A stretch of DNA of 64,000 bases from Anabaenopsis elenkinii CCIBt3563 (GTDB lineage Bacteria; Cyanobacteriota; Cyanobacteriia; Cyanobacteriales; Nostocaceae): positions 1,075,313 through 1,139,312 of the forward strand of contig NZ_CP063311.1 in assembly GCF_015245355.1 (NCBI RefSeq), given 5' to 3'. This document shows positions 29,307-36,809 of the stretch, piece by piece (positions within the stretch are counted from its first letter, which is position 1; each line of letters starts with the position of its first letter). The notes below the pieces were generated by a model that was not told the DNA's origin, did no database searches, and was given only the letters and a program-made list of their open reading frames with translations. The translations under genes and the position numbers were made by a program.

Positions 29307-29330
29307 TGTACAGAAAGGGGCTATAGTACA
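29307..29330. promoter_or_regulatory. Dyad TGTAC-N14-GTACA between cvkR and the cas12k remnant
   Basis: The only dyad in the 69-bp divergent spacer is TGTAC at 29307 and GTACA ending at 29330. It starts 11 bp upstream of the cvkR start. A site here fits a MerR-type operator that controls both directions, but binding is not shown by the sequence alone. Confidence 0.5.
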
Positions 29331-29365
29331 CATATGGTATTATTAGACAAATATATTTAAAGGGT

Positions 29366-29494
29366 ATGAGCCTTACCATTCAGTGTCGTTTAGTAGCCAG
29401 TGAAACTACCCGTCAGCAGCTATGGCAACTGATGGCACAGAAAAACACGCCAGAAATTATTGCGATCGCACACAATATTATATGTGTATGGTAA
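29366..29494 (+). pseudogene. cas12k: cas12k, N-terminal remnant
   Basis: The 42-codon frame starts MSLTIQCRLVASETTRQQLW then QLMAQKNTPEI, closely matching the N terminus of Cas12k (compare the Anabaena-type start with ITIQCRLVA, QLWELM and EKNTP). From about residue 31 the match ends and the frame runs into unrelated sequence and a stop. Normal Cas12k has about 640 residues. The deletion took the rest of the gene, the tracrRNA and the CRISPR array and joined this stub to the transposon end. No CRISPR repeat was found. Confidence 0.82.
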
Positions 29495-29526
29495 GATAAT
29501 AAGCTGATTAGAAATTTAAGGACAAT

Positions 29527-29657
29527 TAATTTGTCAACACCAGTTTAAAAACAAAAATAAGTCAAAGTGACAATTAATTTGTCAACGCAGACAGTAATTT
29601 GGCAATACGGACACTAATTTGTCAACGCGGACAATTAATTTGGCAAACGACAGTACA
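29527..29657. mobile_element. Terminal repeats and end of a V-K CAST
   Basis: Five copies of a motif TAATTTG(T/G)CAA occur, with cores at 29527, 29575, 29595, 29615 and 29636. The last four are 20-21 nt apart, and most are preceded by GACA. Read inward, the end is TGTACTGTCGTTTGCC, and V-K CAST ends also begin TGTAC and hold repeated TGACAAATTA-type TnsB sites. The terminal base is 29657. The next five bases (29658-29662) reach the 3' end of tRNA-Ala and may be the 5-bp target duplication. Confidence 0.82.
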
Positions 29658-29661
29658 ACAA

Positions 29662-29734
29662 TGGAGAATAGGAGACTCGAACCCCTGACCTCTGCGGTGC
29701 GATCGCAGCACTCTACCAACTGAGCTAATTCCCC
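29662..29734 (-). tRNA. trnA: tRNA-Ala (anticodon CGC)
   Basis: A complete cloverleaf reads on the minus strand: acceptor GGGGAAT pairing with ATTCTCC, D arm GCTCAGTTGGTAGAGT, anticodon stem CTGCG/CGCAG around the loop ATCGCAC (anticodon CGC), and T arm with GGTTCGAGTC. The G3-U70 pair, the alanine identity element, is present. The CCA is not encoded. Its 3' end faces the CAST end. The GTT in the D loop lies 60 nt from that end. Confidence 0.93.
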
Positions 29735-29777
29735 AAGGGAGTGGAGAGTAAAAGACCCTCACATACATATCATAATT

Positions 29778-30530
29778 TTAGCATCCAGGGGCGGTAAGTT
29801 TGATATCTTTTTGTAAAAAAACTTCCTGGACTCGTTCTAATTCTAAATCATACAAATAATCTACAGTCCAGTTACAGCGACGCTGGAGCATATGGAATGG
29901 GTAGTTATGAGCCACCCCAAGTACTTGTATGTGGGCTTGTTTAGCCGCTGCGACACCCACGGGAGTGCCTTCAATTGCTAGACATTCAGCGGGTTGGAGA
30001 TGGAAGTCAGGGTATAATTGATTGAGACGTTCCACAGCCAGCAGATAAGCATCGGGTTGAGACTGGGTGGCGCTCAGGTCATCATCGGCGATAATCACAG
30101 AGAAATACTCCGACAGCAAAGCGCGTTCTAATACTAGTTCTATTTCCTGGCGAATTGCACCACTGATTAAGGCCAGCTTGACAGTTTGTCCATCATCAGG
30201 GGAAATACTGAGCGATCGCACCTGGTTAATAAAATTTAGCACACCTGGATATAAAGGCAGTTCGGGGATGTTTTCCAGTTGCTGGACATAGGCTTGGGCT
30301 TTCTGGTGTAGGAGTTTGTTGAGATACTCCTGACTAACCACCCTACCACGGGAACTGAGCAACTCTTGTAAATAAGTGCGATCGCTCCTGCGGTATAAAG
30401 CCTGACCCTCCCCCAGCTTCTGGGGTTGGAGATTTTCTTGGATGAGAATTTCATCTATTAATTGTGAGTGAATCTGCTCATGATTAATAATCACACTTTT
30501 AAAATCAAATAAAACTGCCTTTAAACTCAT
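29778..30530 (-). CDS. HAD-superfamily protein with altered motif I
   Basis: This 250-residue protein has the fold of HAD subfamily IA phosphatases and mutases (beta-phosphoglucomutase type). Motif II is LALISGA (about 137-143) and late motifs lie in PDAYLLAVERL and ECLAIEGTPVGVAAAKQAHIQ. Motif I, usually DxDG, is LFDFKSVI, so the second Asp (the general acid/base) is Lys. Motif IV also has EGTPVG where EDS is usual. Standard phosphatase activity is therefore doubtful. It may bind a phosphorylated ligand or have another role. It stands alone next to the tRNA, outside the transposon. Confidence 0.75.
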   Translation of the reverse strand: MSLKAVLFDFKSVIINHEQIHSQLIDEILIQENLQPQKLGEGQALYRRSDRTYLQELLSSRGRVVSQEYLNKLLHQKAQAYVQQLENIPELPLYPGVLNFINQVRSLSISPDDGQTVKLALISGAIRQEIELVLERALLSEYFSVIIADDDLSATQSQPDAYLLAVERLNQLYPDFHLQPAECLAIEGTPVGVAAAKQAHIQVLGVAHNYPFHMLQRRCNWTVDYLYDLELERVQEVFLQKDIKLTAPGC

Positions 30531-30653
30531 GTTGTTATGCCAAGCCCTGGAGATGCAAAGTCCGCCCCATCATTATTATCTATTGTGCTGTCTTTTGGTG
30601 TGGCTACTTGATGGCGGAGTTGCCACCAAGCAACGCCCAAAAATGAGATAATC

Positions 30654-31922
30654 TTACATAGTCAGAGACTGGGGATTAGTGGAAATTAATTTAGCCAAAT
30701 CCTGTAAGAAAGCCGCCGCATGAGCACCGTAAATAATCCGGTGGTCACAGGTAATATTAACTTGCATCTGTTGACGCACAGCAAAGGAACCATCCCCTAG
30801 AGCTACCATTTGGGGACGGGATGCACCAATGGCTAAGATAGAACCTTGTCCGGGTGGTAAGATCGCATCAAAAGTGTCTACCCCAAACATCCCTAAGTTA
30901 GAGAGGGTAAATGTGCCGCTGTTGTATTCTTCGGGTTGTAGTTGTTTAGCTCTCGCACGTTCTACTAAAGATTTCCAGGAGCGGGAAAGGGAATAAATAT
31001 CTACCATGTCTGCATTTTGCAATACTGGTGTGATTAATCCACCATCATCCATAGCCACGGCTACAGAGATGTTAATATCAGGATGATAAACAATTCCTTG
31101 GTCTGAATAGCTGGCATTTAATAAGGGATGTTTTTGTAATGTCACCGCTACCGCTTTAGCCAGTAGGGCTGTCATGGTAACGCCCTTGGATTTAATTTGT
31201 TTGTAAAGTTGATCTAAGCCATCGGTGGTAATGGTGTAACCCACACGGAAAACTGGTACAGTCAGAGTGGCTACCATGTTCCTAACTACAGCATTTTGGA
31301 AGGTAGTTAAAGGTACTGTTTGACCAGGAACTATGGGCGCTGGCGCTGGCGCTGGTGCTGGCGCTGGGGTGAAGGTGGGTACTGGTGCGGGTGTGGGTGC
31401 TGGTGGTTTACCTTGATTGACGGCTGATTGTACATCTTCGGCGACGATGCGACCGTAGGGGCCACTACCTTTGAGGGTGGTCAAATCAACCTTGAGTTCT
31501 TGGGCTAATTTGCGGGCGCGGGGTGAAACTACTACTCTTCCTTCGCGGTGGTTAGAGCCATTTTGAGTAGCTAGGGCAGAAGATATACCAGCGGGGGCTG
31601 TAGTGGCGACTGGTTCGGGTGTGGGGGTGGGGGTAACTGAGCCTGAGTTAGCCAAGGTTGTGGCGGTGGCGATTTCGGCTTCTGTTTCTGCTATGTAGGC
31701 GATCGCAGATCCTACCGGTGCACTTTCACCGGCTGGTACAATGATGTGGGCTAGATATCCGTCATAGAATGTTTCCACATCCATATCTGCCTTATCTGAC
31801 TCCACCACCACCACGGTTTCCCCTTTTTCCACTTTATCCCCCGGCGATTTTACCCAGGAAACGATTTTCCCCTCAGTCATGGTAGAACTCAGGGCCGGCA
31901 TAAATACTTCGTGAATGCTCAT
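30654..31922 (-). CDS. Pyruvate dehydrogenase E2 (dihydrolipoamide acetyltransferase)
   Basis: This 422-residue core enzyme of the pyruvate dehydrogenase complex moves acetyl groups to CoA. A lipoyl domain (about 1-80) carries the lipoylated Lys in VVVVESDKADMDVETF. A linker rich in Ala, Pro and Thr leads to the E1/E3-binding domain (about 130-170, VVSPRARKLAQELKVDL and GSGPYGRIVAEDV). An Ala/Pro linker precedes the catalytic domain (about 210-422). The active-site motif near the end is CDHRIIYGAHAAAFL, with Tyr where many bacterial enzymes have Asp. The same variant is known in chloroplast E2 (DHRVIYGADAA), as expected for a cyanobacterium. Confidence 0.93.
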   Translation of the reverse strand: MSIHEVFMPALSSTMTEGKIVSWVKSPGDKVEKGETVVVVESDKADMDVETFYDGYLAHIIVPAGESAPVGSAIAYIAETEAEIATATTLANSGSVTPTPTPEPVATTAPAGISSALATQNGSNHREGRVVVSPRARKLAQELKVDLTTLKGSGPYGRIVAEDVQSAVNQGKPPAPTPAPVPTFTPAPAPAPAPAPIVPGQTVPLTTFQNAVVRNMVATLTVPVFRVGYTITTDGLDQLYKQIKSKGVTMTALLAKAVAVTLQKHPLLNASYSDQGIVYHPDINISVAVAMDDGGLITPVLQNADMVDIYSLSRSWKSLVERARAKQLQPEEYNSGTFTLSNLGMFGVDTFDAILPPGQGSILAIGASRPQMVALGDGSFAVRQQMQVNITCDHRIIYGAHAAAFLQDLAKLISTNPQSLTM

Positions 31923-32278
31923 ATGGTGGTATCAGAATCGATGGTTTATGGACTTTAGCAGCTTTTGCCAGATTAAATTGTATCTTGGCTGGTTAAGTTT
32001 TACAGTGGTTTTTTTCTTTTCCCTGGTAACAGATAGGTGGGCTAGGTTCCTGATTTTGCTATCTATTCACCAATTCACCCCGGAACCTGATGATCAGATT
32101 AGAGTCTATGGTACATAACAACTATCAATTTTTGCCCATGTTTTCATCATCTGCCAAATTTTTCTCTAACTTAATAAGTTAGTCATAAATGTTACTGTTT
32201 TTCACACCACTTACTCAGGTTGCAGCTGCTTTTGCTATTTAACTGTAAGTGGTTCAGTCCAATTTCTTGTTTACTGTT

Positions 32279-32791
32279 ATGTTGTTTAACAAGTGGAATG
32301 TTGTTTTAGTTTTGTTGATCAATATCTTGGCTACTGCTTGCGCCGGGATGGATATGACCCAGGAACGAGAATCACCAACAGTGGGAGACAATAGACCGGT
32401 TATACACCAGGAAGTTGCCAATGTGCAAAATACCGAAGATATTTTATTATCTCCAGAGCGTTATCAATATGAAAGCATACCACTAAAAGATGTGAATGCC
32501 ATTCTTCAAGGTAGTGATCCTGTGACTTTAGCCTTGAACGTCTTGGGGGATAAATCATTAGCTACAGGTAAGCAGGAAGTAGCAGTATGGTATCCCCAAC
32601 CCCGGCAAGCTTTAGTCAAAATTACACAAACCCATCCAAACGATTATACCATTAAAACAATTAATTATCGAGTGGAAATGACTACTTTTGGGCGATCGCT
32701 GTTAAATAACTCCCCACCGATTTGGCAAGTTGTTTGGGCTGGGTCAAAAATCGAATGTAGGCCTGAGTTAATTCAAAGTTGTGAATTTTGA
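32279..32791 (+). CDS. Putative lipoprotein of unknown function
   Basis: I recognise no family for this protein of about 170 residues. From the ATG at 32279 it begins with a hydrophobic signal (VVLVLLINILATACAG), and ATAC is a possible lipobox with the lipidated Cys near residue 18. A GTG ten codons upstream would give a longer start without a clear benefit. The rest is soluble, with ALNVLGDKSLATGKQEVAVW and a C-terminal VVWAGSKIECRPELIQSCEF with two Cys. It probably faces the periplasm. The 356-bp spacer upstream holds only a short palindrome (32166-32182). Confidence 0.55.
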   Translation: MLFNKWNVVLVLLINILATACAGMDMTQERESPTVGDNRPVIHQEVANVQNTEDILLSPERYQYESIPLKDVNAILQGSDPVTLALNVLGDKSLATGKQEVAVWYPQPRQALVKITQTHPNDYTIKTINYRVEMTTFGRSLLNNSPPIWQVVWAGSKIECRPELIQSCEF

Positions 32792-32849
32792 CCGGGGACT
32801 GTGAAGCCCCACCTAAGACGGGATAAGTGGGGAATGAGTAGCACCAGTG

Positions 32850-33299
32850 TTAAATGTCGCCGCGAATCTCTTGGATAACGCCATCCCGCAGGACAATTTC
32901 TACTTGCATTTTCCGAATCAAGTTATCACCCTTTTCAACCCGGAAAAAGCCTTCCATTTGGAATTGATTTACTTCTTGCTCCAACTCTAGAAATTGTAAT
33001 TGCTGGAGATTTTGTAGTAATTGATTTTTTTGCTCAAGTAGTTCAGTTTTCTTTTGATTAACTTGACTGTGGATATTATCAATTTGCTGTAGGGTTTGGG
33101 GACTAGGAGGCTGTACAGCCTGTTTTTGAATAGACACAATGGCCCGTTGTCCTTCCAGATCGATCTGTTGCAGTTGTTGGTCACTTTGATTAATCTGTTG
33201 CTGTAGTTGCTGTTGTACTTCCTCTTTCCAGAGGGGGGTAACAATGGCTTTAACATTCACAACGCGCTTGAGTAACAAATTGGGGTTGGAGACATCCAT
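32850..33299 (-). CDS. YlqD-like coiled-coil protein
   Basis: This 149-residue protein starts LLLKRVVNVKAIVTPLWKEE and has a long Gln-rich coiled coil (about 25-105). It ends GFFRVEKGDNLIRKMQVEI then VLRDGVIQEIRG, with the strand pattern of the YlqD family (named from Bacillus subtilis; function unknown). It lies 39 bp downstream of the acyl-ACP synthetase gene on the same strand, so both may be on one transcript. Confidence 0.7.
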   Translation of the reverse strand: MDVSNPNLLLKRVVNVKAIVTPLWKEEVQQQLQQQINQSDQQLQQIDLEGQRAIVSIQKQAVQPPSPQTLQQIDNIHSQVNQKKTELLEQKNQLLQNLQQLQFLELEQEVNQFQMEGFFRVEKGDNLIRKMQVEIVLRDGVIQEIRGDI

Positions 33300-33337
33300 A
33301 AATTCACGTTCACTCTATAAGTTAGCAGACAAAACGC

Positions 33338-35308
33338 TCATCGGGTATACATACCGTCAATAATATCTTGATACCGTTCCATGACTACGTGTCGGCGGAT
33401 TTTCAGGGTTTGTGTCATCAAGCCATTTTCCAGAGAAAAAGGTTCAAGAATCAACCTGAAGGGGCCAATGCGGTCATCGGGGCGATAACCAGGACGGTTT
33501 TGTACTTCCCGATTCAATTCTTGCCGAAACAAGTCCTGGATTATTTTACTCTCCAGATCAAGAGATGTCCTCATTTGGGAGGAGTTTTCTTCTGGTACAA
33601 TCTGTTGCAGATTTTGACTTTCTGCCCATTTTTCCAGGGCTTCGATGTTGGGGACGATTAAAGCGCCGATACTGCGCTGGTCTTGTCCCACGAGCATAAT
33701 TTGATCAATGTAGGGCGATCGCAAGCAAGCATCTTCAATAGGTTGTGGTTCGATGTTTTCACCATTGCTCAGAACAATTGTATCTTTAGCCCTCCCGGTG
33801 AGGACTAAATCATTATCTGGTGTCACCCAACCCAAGTCACCGCTATTAAACCATCCTTGACCATCAATGACTTTAGCTGTGGCTTCGGGGTTTTGGTAAT
33901 AGCCTTGCATAACCTGGGGACCCTTCAAGAGTACCAAACCTTTTTTTCCCGGGGGTAACAAGTCTTTGCTTTCCGGTTCAACAATTTTAACTTGTGTACC
34001 GGCGATAGGTTGTCCAGATGAACCGCGCACATTATGCCAAGGGCGGCGGGCGTTAGTCACAGGAGAGGTTTCTGTTAAGCCGTAACCCTGCAAAATTTCC
34101 AGACCAATGATTTCAAAAAAGTTATCTATATGCTTGGGTAGCGCCCCACCGCCGCTAACTACTTGCTTAATGCGTCCCCCGGTAGCTTGGCGGACTTTGG
34201 CATAAACTAGGCGTTCTCCCAGGGTATGAAGGGGTAACAAAGCTAATGCTAGTATCTTAGAGGTGATTTTCTCTAAGCTTGAGGCATGAAGATGATTTAA
34301 ACTCAATCCGGCGGCGATGCGTTTGTTTTCGATATAGGTTTCACTAGCTGCTAGTAAAAACTTGATCAGGCGTTGCTTTTTGGCTGGTTGTTCCCGAAAC
34401 TGCTTTTGTACTCCCTCATAAATGGATTCCCACAGACGGGGGACTGCGATCATGTAATGAGGTTTAAATTCTTTCAAGTCCTGTTTGAAAGAACGCAAGT
34501 TAGTATAAACTTGTGTACAGCCTTGAGATAGTAAGAAATACTCACCACTGCGCTCATAACTGTGCCAAGAGGGGAGGATACTTAAGACGATTTCTCCCGG
34601 TTGTGGTTGTACTATTGTACCCAGGGTTTTGACTTGGTGTAACAAGTTGCTATGAGAGAGCATCACACCTTTGGGTTTACCGGTAGTTCCGGAGGTATAA
34701 ATCAAAGTCGCTAGGGTATCTCCTGTGACCTGAACTGGTGTAAGGGGATGGTTAGCACCAATTTCTAAGACCTCGGAGAAGTTCAACACCTTGGGGGTAG
34801 CTTCTGGTGGTGTTTCATCTGAGATTAAAATTATTAGTTGAATGGGTAGGTCATTCAGTCCGTCCCCCAGTTTATTGAGTGTGTCTAAGTCCTGTACTAC
34901 TAGGGCGGTGCTGCCACTGTTGGCGATAATAAAGAGTAGTTCTGAGCGTTCGGCTTGGGAACTACGGACTGCATTGACTGCGCCGGCGGTGATTATCCCT
35001 TGATCCGCAACAAACCACCTGGGACTATTATCGGCTATTAAGGAAATGCGATCGCCTGCTGTGACTCCTAAGCTTTGTAACCCAGCTGCAAATTTTTGAA
35101 TTTGCTCCCCTAACTGGCTATAGGTAATTACTACTTCTGGTGTACTGTGGGGATTGTGTAGGGCAACTATATCACCAAATCGTTTGGCTGCCAATGACCA
35201 AATTTCTGGTAGTGAAACCACGTTGCTGTAATCGACTAAACGCTGTAGTTCTTGGCTTTCTCGCTTAGTCAGCTTTGATAAGTAAGACGGTGCAGTGGTG
35301 TTATTCAC
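33338..35308 (-). CDS. aas: Long-chain fatty acyl-ACP/CoA synthetase (Aas-like)
   Basis: This 656-residue AMP-forming ligase activates free fatty acids. Cyanobacterial homologues load them on acyl carrier protein for recycling of membrane lipids. It has the P-loop-like motif TLIYTSGTTGKPKGVMLSHS (about 205-224), the A5 motif QGYGLTETSPVTNARR, A7 GWFNSGDLGWVTPDNDLVL and A8 TGRAKDTIVLSNGENIEPQP. The start is a GTG. Length and motifs fit the single acyl-activating enzyme of cyanobacteria (Synechocystis Aas). Confidence 0.9.
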   Translation of the reverse strand: MNNTTAPSYLSKLTKRESQELQRLVDYSNVVSLPEIWSLAAKRFGDIVALHNPHSTPEVVITYSQLGEQIQKFAAGLQSLGVTAGDRISLIADNSPRWFVADQGIITAGAVNAVRSSQAERSELLFIIANSGSTALVVQDLDTLNKLGDGLNDLPIQLIILISDETPPEATPKVLNFSEVLEIGANHPLTPVQVTGDTLATLIYTSGTTGKPKGVMLSHSNLLHQVKTLGTIVQPQPGEIVLSILPSWHSYERSGEYFLLSQGCTQVYTNLRSFKQDLKEFKPHYMIAVPRLWESIYEGVQKQFREQPAKKQRLIKFLLAASETYIENKRIAAGLSLNHLHASSLEKITSKILALALLPLHTLGERLVYAKVRQATGGRIKQVVSGGGALPKHIDNFFEIIGLEILQGYGLTETSPVTNARRPWHNVRGSSGQPIAGTQVKIVEPESKDLLPPGKKGLVLLKGPQVMQGYYQNPEATAKVIDGQGWFNSGDLGWVTPDNDLVLTGRAKDTIVLSNGENIEPQPIEDACLRSPYIDQIMLVGQDQRSIGALIVPNIEALEKWAESQNLQQIVPEENSSQMRTSLDLESKIIQDLFRQELNREVQNRPGYRPDDRIGPFRLILEPFSLENGLMTQTLKIRRHVVMERYQDIIDGMYTR

Positions 35309-35588
35309 AACACATATCCTCTATTGATTTAGTAAAGGCCGGATTTTATAGATCATTCTGACATGAGCTGATACTACTAGACAGATCAGCCATTGAGGAC
35401 GAGGTGGCAATACATAGAGTCCGGGCTATTTCAGCATTTTAACGGTTGTATTGATAATACCCTATGTTAAACTAAGTTTATATAAACTAAAGACAATAGA
35501 TAGACTAGAGAATCCATTGCTTTAGTTATCTTGAGTGCTAAAAGCCCAGAGACCTATTTTTTGATGGGGGTGACTACCTATAAATTTT

Positions 35589-35819
35589 ATGGATGTTTTA
35601 TTGCTAACTCTCCTCAATGCTGCTGTTTGTGTAGCACTGCCTAAATTAGCCTGGAAAATTCTGACCCTCAGAGTTACTCTAACATTACCCCAGGGTTCTA
35701 CATCAGCAAAACCCAAAAGTGAAATGACTACTTTTCCCTACTGTACCAGTGACATGTTAACAGGTAGAGCCGTTTGTAGGTTTAGACCTCAATTCTGTGC
35801 CAAATGTTTCCCATATTGA
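35589..35819 (+). CDS. Small membrane-peptide-like gene, paralogue 1
   Basis: The frame of 76 codons starts MDVLLLTLLNAAVCVALPKL. The preceding in-frame codons read I-N-F (ATA AAT TTT), matching the M-N-F of the paralogue at 36545. The start therefore may once have been that ATA position. The first 25 residues form one hydrophobic helix, and the rest is polar with several Cys. Only the N-terminal part resembles the paralogue. I recognise no family. It could be a pseudogene copy. Confidence 0.4.
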   Translation: MDVLLLTLLNAAVCVALPKLAWKILTLRVTLTLPQGSTSAKPKSEMTTFPYCTSDMLTGRAVCRFRPQFCAKCFPY

Positions 35820-36544
35820 TCTCCAATACCCATCTCTGCATAAATCTTGCTCAATTTTTCACAGAGGACGTTGGTAGATAAGACCATATCTGCTGTTTTA
35901 AACTTACCCAAATTCACCTATATCTAGAGTTAGCTGGACAAGGGAACTACACCCCCATAATTAGAAATTAGGAGAAATTAGGCGCACTGTGGGCGTTTTT
36001 TTGTAGGATGAGCAAGCTTTGGCGAATCTATGGACTGTCAAAAAATTAACCAGCTAAAGACTTCTTGAACAGTGATATTTAAATGAACCCCGATGAGAAC
36101 TGGTAAGCGATCGCTATTAGCTCTCTCAATTAAATGCCAAATTTAGCTTATCTATTCTGGAATCATCCTGATTTGCAATGTCGGTGCGTTCTGCTTTAGC
36201 CGCAGCGCTGGTGTGATCGCCTGTGCCAGTTGCGTAAGTCCTGTCCTATTAGAATTAGATTTTAGGTGATTAGCTCCTTTATTCTTGCACAAACCTAAAT
36301 ATTAAATAATTGTTTTAGTTAGTCCTGGTACTTCCTTCATTATTTAGGTAATTCTGTGATATTATACACTTTTTGATGTCCCTTGAACCATAGATAAACT
36401 GATAGTTACTATATAGGGTATTCAATATATTTATCTGACTTATAGAAGAGGTAATAAAAAACAGATTATATATATAAATATTCAGCAGCTTTTGCGTCAA
36501 ACTAATAGATAGTAAAAAACAAATTTTTGCAGCGAGGATAATAT

Positions 36545-36718
36545 ATGAATTTCATGGATGGTCTATTGCTAACACTGCTAAATACTATCATCTGTATTAC
36601 CCTCCCCGCCTTTGTCTGTGTAATCACTAATAAAGGACAAAACCAAAAAGTATCAAAGCCTGTAATTATGTCGCCAAAGTGTAGCGGTAAAATTTCTAGT
36701 GCTATTGATGCAGCTTAA
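36545..36718 (+). CDS. Small single-helix membrane peptide, paralogue 2
   Basis: This frame of 57 codons starts MNFMDGLLLTLLNTIICITL followed by PAFVCVITNKGQNQ. It has one hydrophobic N-terminal helix and a short polar tail ending ISSAIDAA. A purine-rich AGCGAGGAT lies about 8 bp before the ATG. The shared pattern FMD-LLLTLLN--C--LP with the frame at 35589 argues that both are real and related. Function unknown. In the 725 bp between the two (35820-36544) I see no other gene. Confidence 0.5.
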   Translation: MNFMDGLLLTLLNTIICITLPAFVCVITNKGQNQKVSKPVIMSPKCSGKISSAIDAA

Positions 36719-36809
36719 GATAAAATTAATAGAAGATAGATACGCGATTTCTCCTATGAATCGCGTATTTAAGTTAATTACAGCACTGAAAGGAACACAA
36801 CCCCAAGGA

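Noticed and set aside
29495..29526. CRISPR array or tracrRNA between the cas12k stub and the transposon end
   Set aside because: Only about 30 bases lie here and no repeat of the V-K type is present. No CRISPR array was found anywhere in the window.
36315..36500. Minus-strand frame of 61 codons
   Set aside because: Composition is AT-driven with no motif, no ribosome-binding site and no similarity to the small genes nearby.
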